Notes under the pieces: generated by a model | The model's database searches: none | What the model saw: only the letters and a program-made list of their open reading frames with translations | Told to the model about the DNA's origin: nothing | Translations under genes and position numbers: made by a program | Assembly: GCA_025800145.1 (NCBI GenBank) | Contig: JAOXSH010000034.1 | Coordinates: forward strand, 1 to 41,637 | Length of the DNA stretch: 41,637 nt | Direction of reading: 5' to 3' | Source of the DNA: Cohaesibacter sp. | GTDB lineage: Bacteria; Pseudomonadota; Alphaproteobacteria; Rhizobiales; Cohaesibacteraceae | Shown: in pieces, positions 1-10,525 of the stretch | How the letters are laid out: every line of letters starts with the position of its first letter | Numbering within the stretch: the stretch's first letter is position 1

Positions 1-41
1 CCCTTGGATGAGCAAAGCGAGACCAGTTTCAGGCTCAGCCC

Positions 42-530
42 TCAACGCTCATGAAGCTGATGTCTTTGCCTTTTATTCGGATAACCCGGACGGTCGATGA
101 TTGCAATAGGTAAAGTGGCAAAAATGCTCTTCCATTGCTTCCAATGGTGAAAATTGGCCAAATTATCGGCTCCCATCACCCAGATGAAGCGGGTTTTGGG
201 ATATCTGTTGGTTAACCAGCGAATGGTTTGGGCGGAATAGTTTGTTCCGATTTTTGCTTCCAATGCGCTTATGGCAATGGATGGATGGTTCATTATCTGT
301 GCTGTTTGATCCAGTCTCCTGTTCAATGACGGCAGAGAGCGATTGTCTTTTAGCGGATTTCCGGGGGTTACCAGACACCAGATTTTTTGCAAACAAAGGC
401 GATGCAAAGCTGTCAGTGCCACATGGCGATGCCCATCATGGGGGGGATTGAAACTCCCCCCATAGAGGCCAATGGTCATGCCTGGCTCGATGGGGGGACG
501 ATATAGGCCGTGATTGGGTGAGCGGCTCAT
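42..530 (-). CDS. nadD: Nicotinate-nucleotide adenylyltransferase NadD, shortened at the C-terminus
   Basis: NadD transfers AMP from ATP to nicotinate mononucleotide, giving deamido-NAD in cytosolic NAD synthesis. The nucleotidyltransferase signature GGSFNPPHDGH lies at residues 24-34, and WVMGADNLANFHHW near residue 120 is typical of the family. The reading frame stops at 162 residues; bacterial NadD is usually about 190-215 residues and ends with a conserved SSTxIR-like motif that contacts ATP. That motif is absent: similarity appears to fade after IAIIDRPGY and the last dozen residues are basic and unfamiliar. Either a frameshift or nonsense change has removed the C-terminus, or there is a sequence error. 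The rest of the old frame would run off the window edge. It lies downstream of proA in the usual alphaproteobacterial order. The ATG at 530 is used; a second Met at residue 18 is also possible. Family assignment is secure, intactness is not. Confidence 0.85.
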   Translation of the reverse strand: MSRSPNHGLYRPPIEPGMTIGLYGGSFNPPHDGHRHVALTALHRLCLQKIWCLVTPGNPLKDNRSLPSLNRRLDQTAQIMNHPSIAISALEAKIGTNYSAQTIRWLTNRYPKTRFIWVMGADNLANFHHWKQWKSIFATLPIAIIDRPGYPNKRQRHQLHER

Positions 531-550
531 GCAAATCAGATCCGGCTTTT

Positions 551-730
551 AGGACGTAAACTCATAAATTTGGTGCATTTGGCGCTTAAATGGCCAAAGG
601 ATAGGGCTTATTTTTCTCTCACCTCGTTGTAAGGATTTGAAAATGAACAACATTGTCTTCATCCTTACTCCTAGTGAGAGAAAAAATTAGCCTCTACCAA
701 ATCGATCACATTTATGAGTCTACGTTCTAG
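551..730. repeat. Palindromic, MITE-like intergenic element between nadD and proA
   Basis: The nadD-proA gap is almost wholly an inverted repeat. The outer arms, about 551-571 and 708-728, read AGGACGTAAACTCATAAAT against AGAACGTAGACTCATAAAT on the other strand. Inside them a perfect 12-base arm pair (TTTTTCTCTCAC at 611-622, its complement at 674-685) encloses an 8-base pair (GTAAGGAT at 629-636, complement at 661-668). No reading frame is visible. The form suggests a non-autonomous transposable element. The same ACTCATAAAT motif recurs in a small palindrome near 11731. Confidence 0.55.
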
Positions 731-744
731 TTCTTGGTTTGCTG

Positions 745-2019
745 TTATGGTCTGGTTTGACCTGTGCCATGCACGCGATATTTGAAGCTGGTCAATTGTT
801 CCAGACCGACAGGGCCGCGGGCATGCATACGCCCTGTGGCAATGCCGATTTCAGCGCCCATGCCAAATTCGCCGCCATCGGCAAATTGGGTGGAGGCATT
901 ATGCATCACAATGGCACTGTCCACTTCATTGAGGAAGCGATTTGCAGCTGTTGCGTCTTCTGTGATGATGCTTTCAGTATGCGAAGAGCTATAGATTGCG
1001 ATATGCTGGATGGCTTCATCGATATTTTCGACCAGTTTGACAGAGAGATCTGCGGCCAGATATTCGGTGCTCCAGTCCTCTTCTGTTGCCAGCACAACAT
1101 CATCAATGAGCGCGGCAATCTCTTGCGTACCATGGAGTGTGCAGCCTGCCTCTTGCAAAGCTGTCAGGATCGGTTTGGCATGGCTTTGTGCCAATTTTCG
1201 GTCAATGAGCAGGGTCTCAGCTGCGCCGCAAATGCCAGTGCGGCGCATTTTGGCATTCAGGGTAATGGTGAGTGCTTTTTGCGGGTCGGCTGCTTCATGA
1301 ATATAGACATGACAAATGCCCTCCAGATGGGAGAAGACAGGCACACGGGCTTCGCTCTGCACACGGCCAACAAGGCCTTTGCCGCCGCGTGGCACGATCA
1401 CATCTATATTGCCACCCAGCCCTTTGAGCATTTCGCCCACTGCGGCGCGGTCGGTGGTTGGGACCATTTGAATGCAATGCTCGCTCAGGCCTGCCTCTTT
1501 TAGCCCTTGCATCAAACAGGCATGAATGGCGCGTGAGGAATGATAGCTGTCCGATCCACCGCGTAAGATAGAGGCATTGCCTGCTTTCAGACAGAGCGCG
1601 CCTGCATCGGCCGTGACATTGGGGCGACTTTCGTAAATGACACCAATCACACCAAGGGGCGTGCGCACCCGCTCGATTTGCAGGCCATTGGGGCGGTCCC
1701 ACTCTGCCATGATGGTGCCGACGGGATCGGGCAGGGTGACAATGGCATCAAGTCCTTGAGCAATGGCTTCTATACGCCCTTCATCAAGGGTCAGACGGTC
1801 AAGGAAAGATGCGGCCATGCCGTCCTGTTTGCCTTTTTCAATATCCTTGGCATTGGCATTTAGAATTGTTTGGGTGGCTGCGCGAATGGCGCTTGCTGCT
1901 TCAGACAAGGCTTTGTTCTTTTGATCTGTCGGGGCATTGGCAAGCTCGCGGGCTGCATATCTGGCTTTTTGGCCCAGATCCAGCATGATCTCGGTAATGG
2001 TGCCTGTCATATCTTTCAT
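745..2019 (-). CDS. proA: Gamma-glutamyl phosphate reductase ProA
   Basis: ProA reduces L-glutamyl 5-phosphate with NADPH to glutamate semialdehyde, the second step of proline synthesis. The 424 residues match the family length. The aldehyde-dehydrogenase-type catalytic cysteine is Cys264 in [10 protein letters not shown], and family blocks include [20 protein letters not shown] (about 126-145), [11 protein letters not shown] and [12 protein letters not shown]. It lies 58 bases downstream of proB on the same strand, so the two steps are probably co-transcribed in the obgE-proB-proA-nadD block. Two starts are close together: MKDMTG at 2019 and MTG three codons in. The purine-rich AAGGAACAAAGGGAC upstream could serve either. 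No unusual residues were seen. Confidence 0.97.
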   Translation of the reverse strand: MKDMTGTITEIMLDLGQKARYAARELANAPTDQKNKALSEAASAIRAATQTILNANAKDIEKGKQDGMAASFLDRLTLDEGRIEAIAQGLDAIVTLPDPVGTIMAEWDRPNGLQIERVRTPLGVIGVIYESRPNVTADAGALCLKAGNASILRGGSDSYHSSRAIHACLMQGLKEAGLSEHCIQMVPTTDRAAVGEMLKGLGGNIDVIVPRGGKGLVGRVQSEARVPVFSHLEGICHVYIHEAADPQKALTITLNAKMRRTGICGAAETLLIDRKLAQSHAKPILTALQEAGCTLHGTQEIAALIDDVVLATEEDWSTEYLAADLSVKLVENIDEAIQHIAIYSSSHTESIITEDATAANRFLNEVDSAIVMHNASTQFADGGEFGMGAEIGIATGRMHARGPVGLEQLTSFKYRVHGTGQTRP

Positions 2020-2077
2020 GTCCCTTTGTTCCTTGATGGCTTATGCCTTTTTCAGGATCAGCCTTGCCTGATTGTTG

Positions 2078-4786
<2,709 letters not shown>

Positions 4787-4790
<4 letters not shown>

Positions 4791-5374
4791 GCTGCTCCTT
4801 TGTTGGGGGTTAAGTGATTCCAGTCTCGCAAGGCTTGCCAGACACGTCGCTCCAGTTTGAACCGGTCCGTCGGGATCATGCCTTTATAAAAAGCGGAGCG
4901 GGTCATGCCGGTTCCGCAATATTGAAAGCCGCATTTTTCCAAAAGGCGTTTGGAGGCCATGCTGGAGACACGGGCCAGGGCAAACATGCAGTCGACATCA
5001 TCCTTGGAGAAAGCCAGATCAAGCATGGCTTGGGTTGCCAATGTGCCATAGCCACGGTTCCAGCAGGCCTCGTCCAGCCAGAGCGAGAGAAACTGGTTGG
5101 ATTGTGCCATATCGGGCTTATAGCCGATAAGGCCCAAAGGCTGATTGGCAGAGGTGGCGATGACCATGGTGCGGCTTTTATTATGCTTTGCCATGGTGGC
5201 ATGTAAGCTGCACGTCTCATTGGACAGATTTTTTGTGACACGGGGATTGGCTGCAATGGCCGCTAGTTTGTCCCGGTCACAGCTTTGCGGGGAGCGAAGG
5301 ATGAGGGCACCCGTCCGCAAAGCGATGATACTGTCGGGTTCTTCCTGCTGTATGCTTTTATCTATGTCCAACAT
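4787..5374 (-). CDS. GNAT acetyltransferase, second RimJ/RimL-type copy
   Basis: A 195-residue acetyltransferase related to its neighbour. GALILRSPQSCDRDKLAAIA opens the domain, PLGLIGY and LSLWLDEACWNRGYGTLATQ form the core acetyl-CoA region, and MASKRLLEKCGFQYCG is the usual C-terminal motif. The ATG at 5374 is chosen because a strong Shine-Dalgarno (GGAGG followed by AATTC) precedes it. The longer in-frame start at 5449 would put the rpmA terminator hairpin inside the gene. The stop overlaps the next gene by 4 bases. The substrate is unknown. Confidence 0.88.
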
Positions 5375-5416
5375 GAATTCCTCCTCAAAATGATGGCTGA
5401 CAAGATGGGTAAAAGA

Positions 5417-5446
5417 AAAGGGAAGATGGTGTCCCATCTTCCCTTT
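5417..5446 (-). terminator. Intrinsic terminator after rpmA
   Basis: A perfect 13-base stem (AAAGGGAAGATGG) with a four-base loop lies 87 bases beyond the rpmA stop. Read on the minus strand the hairpin is followed by a T-rich run (CTTTTCTTTT). It separates the ribosomal genes from the acetyltransferase-obgE-proBA block, although some read-through into that block is likely. Confidence 0.75.
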
Positions 5447-5533
5447 CAACTTGATCAGCTACCTTTGAGGGGCGCTTTCATCGATTGGCCGGGGTCTTGG
5501 GACACCGGCTAATCGTGTATTTCATGCCGATGT

Positions 5534-5803
5534 TTATTCTGCGGCTTCCGCCACCGGATTGACAGATACATAAGTTCGGCCATTGGCTTTTGCGCGGAAC
5601 TCTACCTTACCTTCAACGGTTGCAAAAATAGTATGGTCCTTGCCCATGCCGACATTGTTGCCCGGATGCCATTTGGTTCCGCGCTGACGCACAAGGATGT
5701 TGCCAGGAATCACAGATTCCCCGCCAAATTTCTTAACGCCCAGACGACGGCCTGCTGAATCGCGACCGTTACGGGATGAACCACCTGCCTTTTTATGTGC
5801 CAT
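5534..5803 (-). CDS. rpmA: 50S ribosomal protein L27
   Basis: L27 is a small basic protein of the large subunit whose N-terminal tail reaches the peptidyl-transferase centre. The start [20 protein letters not shown] is the family signature, followed by [20 protein letters not shown] and a C-terminal beta domain. Length is 89 residues, as expected, with no cleavable N-terminal extension of the Firmicute type. It lies 23 bases after rplU and is terminated by the hairpin at 5417-5446. Confidence 0.98.
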   Translation of the reverse strand: MAHKKAGGSSRNGRDSAGRRLGVKKFGGESVIPGNILVRQRGTKWHPGNNVGMGKDHTIFATVEGKVEFRAKANGRTYVSVNPVAEAAE

Positions 5804-5826
5804 TTTGGTGTCTCCTCGTTTCTAAC

Positions 5827-6468
5827 TTATTTCTCGGCTGCCAGGCTTGCTGCCTGCTCGAGCCAGTTGTCACGTTCGATGCGGCCTTTGAAGCTCAGGG
5901 CATCATCAACTTTTGCGATATCTTCAGCGGTGAAAGCTGCAACTTGTGCAAAAGTGGTAATGCCTAAGGCGTTCAGCTTGCCTTCCAGAACAGGGCCAAC
6001 GCCGGAAATCTTTTTCAGATCGTCCTTGTCGCCTGCTGGCGCATCAAACAGAGCGGTCACTTCAGCGTCAGCTTTTTTTGCTTTGGCTGGTGCTTTTTCA
6101 GCTTCTTCTGCTTTGGCAGGGGTTGCTTTTTTTGCTGCCTTTGCAGGGGCTTTGCCGCCGGTCAGGATCTCGGTGATCTTGACAGAAGTAAAGTGCTGAC
6201 GATGACCATTGCGACGACGGGAATTTTGACGACGACGCTTTTTGAAAATGATGATCTTGCGGCCACGGCCCTGATCAACGATTTCCGCAGCAACGCTTGC
6301 GCCTTCTACCAAAGGTGCGCCAACTTGTGCATCGCCTTCGCCGCCAACCAGCAGCACAGAGTCAAACACAATCGTGTCGCCGGCTTCGCCTTCGAGTTTC
6401 TCGATTTTGATCACATCTTCAGGGGAAACAGTATATTGCTTACCGCCTGTTTTGATGACTGCGAACAT
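5827..6468 (-). CDS. rplU: 50S ribosomal protein L21 with helix-hairpin-helix C-terminal extension
   Basis: L21 binds 23S rRNA in the large subunit. Residues 1 to about 102 ([48 protein letters not shown]) are the complete L21 domain. An Ala/Lys/Pro-rich linker of about 35 residues follows, then a helix-hairpin-helix-like domain starting [20 protein letters not shown]. Such extensions occur on L21 in Hyphomicrobiales and their function is not established. The start at 6468 is preceded by AGGAG at good spacing. The upstream in-frame extension to 6621 is leader sequence and not protein-like. The protein has 213 residues, about twice a plain L21. Confidence 0.96.
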   Translation of the reverse strand: MFAVIKTGGKQYTVSPEDVIKIEKLEGEAGDTIVFDSVLLVGGEGDAQVGAPLVEGASVAAEIVDQGRGRKIIIFKKRRRQNSRRRNGHRQHFTSVKITEILTGGKAPAKAAKKATPAKAEEAEKAPAKAKKADAEVTALFDAPAGDKDDLKKISGVGPVLEGKLNALGITTFAQVAAFTAEDIAKVDDALSFKGRIERDNWLEQAASLAAEK

Positions 6469-6636
6469 TTTTTTCTCCTGTTCAATCCGACATGCCCATT
6501 TGTGGGTGTCGTCTTTTTTCAGTCGTTGAACGAATTCATTTGATTGAGATTTCTTTATTGACTCCAATGAGATGGATGGAAAAGAGGCATCACAAACAAA
6601 CAAGCGCAGAATGCATTCCACGCCAGACTCGGCCGC

Positions 6637-6664
6637 ACTATAGCTTTTAAGGCTTCAAAGTCAA
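6637..6664 (-). promoter_or_regulatory. Sigma70-like promoter of rplU-rpmA
   Basis: On the minus strand TTGACT (6659-6664) and TATAGT (6637-6642) are separated by 16 bases, close to the housekeeping consensus. Initiation near 6630 would give a leader of roughly 160 bases before the rplU ATG. That is long enough to hold a regulatory structure, but I could not recognise a known one. Confidence 0.6.
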
Positions 6665-6952
6665 GGAAAAGTGCGGGATTTGGCAAAAGAAGCTTGGCTT
6701 TTTCTCTGCTTCTATATCCTTGTCTGTCTAGGAGCCTGGTTTAAACGTTCTGAGCCAGCCCTCTCCCCCATCCAAACCACCCGTCTCCCCTTCTCAAACC
6801 ACCCGTTATGACACGCTCATGGATGATTTGGATATGGGTTTGTGCCTTTGATTGTTTGTGGGTAGTGATTGCCTTCTCTTGAGCTTGCTCTTGGCTGTGT
6901 GTATGGTCCGATCCAGCTTTGATGTAGGAAGTTTACGTGTATCAAGCTATGC
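6665..6952. other. Intergenic region between the rplU promoter and tRNA-Ser
   Basis: No reading frame here looks like a gene. It contains a 29-base dispersed repeat at 6732-6760 (see the separate entry) and two C-rich direct repeats (CAAACCACCCGT) around 6774-6808. A promoter for the tRNA gene must lie on the plus strand before 6953, but no convincing match was picked out by eye. Confidence 0.5.
6732..6760 (+). repeat. 29-base dispersed repeat, copy 1
   Basis: The sequence starting GAGCCTGGTTTAAACG and ending TGAGCCAGCC matches the reverse complement of 31963-31991 at 26 of 29 positions, counted by eye. The other copy is one side of a larger inverted repeat, so this may be a fragment of a palindromic intergenic element. 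Confidence 0.55.
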
Positions 6953-7042
6953 GGAGAGGTGCCGGAGTGGTCGAACGGGGCGGTCTCGAAAACCGTTGTG
7001 CCTTTGCGGGTACCGGGGGTTCGAATCCCTTCCTCTCCGCCA
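6953..7042 (+). tRNA. tRNA-Ser (anticodon CGA)
   Basis: A full 90-base class II tRNA. The acceptor stem GGAGAGG (6953-6959) pairs with CCTCTCC (7032-7038), followed by discriminator G and an encoded CCA. The anticodon stem GCGGT/ACCGT encloses the loop CTCGAAA, giving CGA, which reads UCG serine codons. A long variable arm and GTTCGAATC in the T loop complete it. It stands alone at the edge of a decayed region. Confidence 0.96.
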
Positions 7043-7138
7043 TTTTGATCTCACAGCAGTTTCGCGTTGCTCAATACTTGGGATAACGCTGTCTGACCAG
7101 TCTGCGGACCCAATGGGTTCTCAATGGCTCCAGATGTT

Positions 7139-7470
7139 TTAACAATCATATATGGTGCATTGCTTTTGGACTGCGCAGATGAAGGCGCGCATACGTTTGT
7201 TGAGGTAGCGGTTGGTTGATTGGATCAAGTGAATGCCCAATTCCTCGAATTGCGCTTGAGGCAGGGTTTTGATTAGATTGCCCTCTTGTATAGCTTGTGC
7301 GACTATAAAATCCGGCAAACGAACGATGCCGTTGGTATTAGAGGTCACTAATATTACAGTTGCGTATTTATTCGCTTTTTCTATGGCATAGGGCCGCGAT
7401 GATTTGATGAGTTTTTCGCCATTTCGACAATGCCCAGACGAAAGCCGGTTGCACTTGAACAGTCAGGATG
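7139..7470 (-). pseudogene. Remnant of a LysR-type transcriptional regulator
   Basis: On the minus strand the frame ending at 7139 encodes NGIVRLPDFIVAQAIQEGNL then TLPQAQFEELGIHLIQSTNR and KRMRAFICAVQ. This is the C-terminal end of a LysR substrate-binding domain (the LPDF, L..G.L, L and K.RAF pattern). Just upstream, in a different frame at about 7380-7450, GFRLGIVEMAKNSS resembles the mid-domain stretch of the same family. There is no DNA-binding domain and the frame is broken, so this is a decayed fragment, not a working regulator. The downstream boundary is clear; the upstream limit is approximate. Confidence 0.55.
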
Positions 7471-7512
7471 AGTTTGGCAAACAGGCGGCATATTTCTGGT
7501 GTGGTCAGGCAT

Positions 7513-7701
7513 TCAGCAATTGAGCATTTTTTTGTTTTGGACTCCTTTCGCCCCTTCGCCCGCCGACAGGGCCTGCCACTCTTCTTCTTCAACCTGACTG
7601 GCCAAATCTGCTGGATCGGTCTGAACAAGGCCTTCCTCGGTGAGAAGCCGAAAATGTTGATTGGAAGGGATCGCCAGAATGTAAGGTTGACCACGATCCT
7701 C
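7513..7701 (-). pseudogene. Remnant of an IS701-type transposase
   Basis: The minus-strand frame from about 7701 to the TGA at 7513-7515 reads EDRGQPYILAIPSNQHFRLL, followed by TEEGLVQTDPADLAS, then EEEEWQALSAGEGAKGVQ. The PYILAIPSN and WQALSAGEGAKG stretches are characteristic of IS701-family DDE transposases, near the middle of the protein. The expected continuation (RLYDW) is missing, there is no N-terminus, and the upstream edge abuts the palindromic repeat at 7700. It is a fragment of about 60 codons left by an old insertion and cannot be mobile. Confidence 0.6.
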
Positions 7702-7808
7702 TAGAGCATATTTTCGAAAAGTGTGTGCGGTTTTCGGACAAAAATATGCTTAGAAACAAAGACTAGAGCATTTTGCATAACGACCTGTTTATTCAAAATG
7801 CTCTAGAA
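7700..7808. repeat. Paired REP-like palindromic elements
   Basis: Two palindromes lie back to back. The first (about 7704-7750) starts AGCATATTTTCGAAAAGTGT and ends in TTTTCGGACAAAAATATGCT. It resembles an abundant Hyphomicrobiales intergenic palindrome with the core AAAAGTGT..GCGGTTTT, from my memory of such genomes. The second (7763-7806) has arms CTAGAGCATTTTGCATAA and its near-perfect complement (one mismatch). The second palindrome recurs at 35709-35752. No gene is encoded. Confidence 0.7.
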
Positions 7809-8089
7809 CCAGATTTAGAGTAAAAACAAGCAGCAAACCGGACAGGCCCGACAGGGCACACAATACAAATCGCCATCGCGCCCGTCCAGATCACAAATCT
7901 GGCTACGCAAAACAAAAGGCCAGATACCAAAACATCAGCAAAAGGCGTGCCAAATCAGTCTATAAACAGAAAACGCAAAATATTGATAAGAAAGGCATCC
8001 AAAATCCAGATATAGAAAATGCTTACGATTTGTTAGGCTCTCAAATCATGCAAATTGCATGACATTTTTTGCAATCTGAGAAATCCCAA
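7809..8089. other. Intergenic stretch without a gene
   Basis: No protein-like frame was found. The only structure noted is a 17-base palindrome TCATGCAAATTGCATGA at 8046-8062, 28 bases beyond the stop of the minus-strand amidotransferase gene. It has no obvious T run for termination and its role is unknown. Confidence 0.4.
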
Positions 8090-8788
8090 TCAGGCTTTAC
8101 CAATCCAAAGATCCAAAAATTGGGTGAGCCAACGCTCAACCGCCGGATCAAACAAAAACCGGTTGCGAAAATGATCATTGCGATGTTTGGCACCGGGCAA
8201 TTTCAAACGCTCAGACGCCTTCACCGTCCAGCGATTCATCATGGCTAGGGTTACTTCCGGGTGAAATTGCAATCCATAAGCACAACGCCCATAACGAAAG
8301 GCCTGATTGGCAAACAAATCCCCCCTCGCTAACAAATCGGCATCTTTGGGCACAGAAAAGCCCTCGCCATGCCATTGATAAACCCGTTCTGGCCAAGCCA
8401 GCAATTGTGAGCCAGATTGGGTCGGATGAACCGGATAATAGCCAATTTCAACCTGCCCATCCTGACGCTCTGCGACAGATCCACCCAATTGCTTGGCCAA
8501 CATTTGCGCCCCAAGACAAATGCCCAAAAATGGTTTATCATCTGCCAAAGGCACATGAATCCAGTCAATCTCGCGTTTAACAAAGGCATCAGGATCATTG
8601 GCACTCATCGGGCCGCCAAAAATAACAGCACCCGCATGATCATCCATATGCAAGGGCAAAGGATCCCCAAAACGGGGACGGCGAATGTCCAGATGAAAGC
8701 CCCGTCGCTCCAGCATCCAGCCAACACGTCCGGGAATAGAATTTTCCTGATGCAAGACAATCAGAATTTTTGGCTGATCAATCGTCAT
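8090..8788 (-). CDS. Class I glutamine amidotransferase (GMP-synthase-like)
   Basis: A stand-alone class I glutamine amidotransferase of 232 residues. The catalytic triad is visible: Cys91 in FLGICLGAQMLAKQLGG, and His176 and Glu178 in GLQFHPEVT. VIFGGPMSANDPD near residue 55 is the glycine-rich loop typical of the GuaA-like group. Related proteins hydrolyse glutamine or gamma-glutamyl compounds; the acceptor is not deducible. The following sequence (TVKASERLKLPGAK) and the tail show no second domain. The gene lies just after the TerB-like gene on the same strand (5-base gap), so they may be co-transcribed. Confidence 0.88.
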   Translation of the reverse strand: MTIDQPKILIVLHQENSIPGRVGWMLERRGFHLDIRRPRFGDPLPLHMDDHAGAVIFGGPMSANDPDAFVKREIDWIHVPLADDKPFLGICLGAQMLAKQLGGSVAERQDGQVEIGYYPVHPTQSGSQLLAWPERVYQWHGEGFSVPKDADLLARGDLFANQAFRYGRCAYGLQFHPEVTLAMMNRWTVKASERLKLPGAKHRNDHFRNRFLFDPAVERWLTQFLDLWIGKA

Positions 8789-8793
8789 AAGCT

Positions 8794-9258
8794 TTATTGA
8801 TCATCCTGTTGCGCCTGAACCGATTGACGAAGGCGAATGCGATCACGACGTGACACACCAAGCAATTCAGCCACACGCCAGACAAGATTGTCCTCAAATT
8901 CATGGATATGACCATCTGCCAACACCAATTCCCACATCATTTCAATGATCTGGGCGCGGCCATCCTCATCCAGATTGCGCTTCAAAACAGAGGTGAAATT
9001 ATAAAGATCAACCGCCTCATTGTCCCGCTCCCGGGCAAGAGCGATCAAGGCCTTGGTTTCATCATCACTTAAGGCATAGCGGTCTTTCAAAAGTGTGCGA
9101 AGGGCTTTTTGCTCAGCCTCCTCCACCACACCGTCAACGCTGACAAGATGCACCAGCAAAGCAGCAGCAGCCACGCGATAATCCCCGTCAGAAAACAGAC
9201 AGGCCTCATCCTCATTGGCAGACAAGCCTTTGAAAAACTGCACCAAATTATCAAACAT
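8794..9258 (-). CDS. TerB-like (tellurite resistance B fold) protein
   Basis: A 154-residue, all-helical cytosolic protein. LFSDGDYRVAAAALLVHLVS, VDGVVEEAEQKALRTLLKDR, IIEMMWELVLADGHIHEFED and LVWRVAELLGVSRRDRIRLR give the duplicated helical pattern of TerB/DUF533 proteins, with acidic metal-binding-type loops (SVDGVVEEAE, LADGHIHEFE). The biochemical role of isolated TerB proteins is not known. The start at 9258 (MFDNLVQFF) has AGGA seven bases upstream; the longer frame to 9315 begins with an unlikely Cys/His-rich stretch. It immediately precedes the amidotransferase gene. Confidence 0.85.
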   Translation of the reverse strand: MFDNLVQFFKGLSANEDEACLFSDGDYRVAAAALLVHLVSVDGVVEEAEQKALRTLLKDRYALSDDETKALIALARERDNEAVDLYNFTSVLKRNLDEDGRAQIIEMMWELVLADGHIHEFEDNLVWRVAELLGVSRRDRIRLRQSVQAQQDDQ

Positions 9259-9394
9259 TGCACGTCCTATTCTTTGCTGTAAGCAGCAATGAAAACAATC
9301 ACTCCTGCTCTGCAAACCAGTCTAACCACATATCCGTTAAAATAAAGATAGAAAGAGGACGATGTAAACCAAGGGCCAAGCATAAAAAGTCGGC

Positions 9395-10525
9395 TCACAA
9401 GGCAATCATATGATTGTCAAAAGCCAAACCAGATTGTCGATGACTCACTTCAAAAGCTGCCTCACCGGGCAAAGTGACGCGCCCAAATTCCCCAAGGCCA
9501 TTGCTCATGACAAGGCCTTTGCCCCATGCCGCAAGACCGCAACCATCCGGCAAAACCGTCTCTCCAACAAATGTGCCGCGCTCTGCCTCCCAATAAAGGA
9601 CTTTTCCAGCTCGCGGACAGGATGTCGCCACAAGCAAGCCCTCCCCATTGCACATAACAGAGCCAACATAATTGCGAAGAGATCGGGAAAGAACACGGGG
9701 AATCATGCTCATACGCACAGATCCATCGCGCTTGTAAGAGCCAACCAAAGGCACCTCGTCCCCCATGTCTCCCTGATGCTGACACCCAAACCAAACCCGT
9801 TGATCGGCATCAATGCTCATATGGCGAATGGATAATTGGTGCAGATCAGCAGACAATTCCATCTGATCCAGCAAGGCCCCACTCTCTACATCCAAGAATG
9901 CGAGATTGGGTTTCATATCGTCCAGATTCAGTTTCACACGGCGATAATCTGGATGGGTCATAATGCCACCATTGGCAACAACCAATGTCTTATCATCCCC
10001 CATCAGCAAAATTTCATGAGGCCCAATCCCATGGGAGAGATGCTCACCAATACGTTTGAAACCATTCGCAACGTCATATATCCCAATCACACCATGGGTG
10101 AGATCGCTGTCTTCCTCAAAGGCATTTTCAGCCGCATAAAGCAAACGCCCATCGGCAGAAAAGGCCCCATGGCCAAAATAATGACGATCCTCACGCGCCC
10201 AGATCAAACGCGGGCCAGCATGAGCAAGCTTATCCATGACAAGCATAAAGCGCCCCGGACGCCTTGCAAAGGCAACAAGCTCGCGCCCAACCGGCGACAC
10301 CGCAACATCATGGCCGCGATCCTGTAAAGGATAGAGTGCAAGAGGAACCCCGCGCTCATCAAGCAATTGCACGGCAAAGCTCTTGTCCGGCATCCGCACA
10401 GCACTGGCAAAAAAGGCCTTGCTATGGGCAGCAACGTCGCGGGCCGGACCGATCAAACCCGCCAACAGCGTTGCACCACCTGCCGCCAAAAGCTGACGAC
10501 GATCCAGCTCAAGAGCCTGACCCAT
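9395..10525 (-). CDS. DUF1513 family Tat-exported protein
   Basis: A 376-residue protein with a twin-arginine signal (LDRRQLLAAGGATLLAGL), so it is exported folded to the periplasm. DUF1513 proteins are predicted beta-propellers; repeated blade-like motifs here are VSPVGRELVAFARRPGRFML, FSADGRLLYAAENAFEEDSD and GIGPHEILLMGDDKTLVVAN. The molecular function is unknown. The family is regularly linked to imelysin and DUF1111 genes, as here, and that cluster is thought to act in iron handling. The ATG at 10525 overlaps the imelysin stop codon (TGATG), implying coupled translation; the TTG one codon upstream is less likely. This is the last gene of the group. Confidence 0.9.
   Translation of the reverse strand: MGQALELDRRQLLAAGGATLLAGLIGPARDVAAHSKAFFASAVRMPDKSFAVQLLDERGVPLALYPLQDRGHDVAVSPVGRELVAFARRPGRFMLVMDKLAHAGPRLIWAREDRHYFGHGAFSADGRLLYAAENAFEEDSDLTHGVIGIYDVANGFKRIGEHLSHGIGPHEILLMGDDKTLVVANGGIMTHPDYRRVKLNLDDMKPNLAFLDVESGALLDQMELSADLHQLSIRHMSIDADQRVWFGCQHQGDMGDEVPLVGSYKRDGSVRMSMIPRVLSRSLRNYVGSVMCNGEGLLVATSCPRAGKVLYWEAERGTFVGETVLPDGCGLAAWGKGLVMSNGLGEFGRVTLPGEAAFEVSHRQSGLAFDNHMIAL

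Noticed and set aside
739..1503. 254-codon plus-strand frame opposite proA
   Set aside because: It is the antisense shadow of proA with Cys/His-rich, non-protein-like composition. The minus strand encodes a perfect ProA.
8046..8062. 17-base palindrome TCATGCAAATTGCATGA as an operator
   Set aside because: It lies after the stop of the only nearby gene, not in a promoter, and no second copy was seen, so no regulatory role is claimed.
6600..8090. dif (XerCD) site near the skew change
   Set aside because: No 28-base sequence with two XerC/XerD-like half-sites was recognised in this stretch, so the terminus idea rests on skew only.
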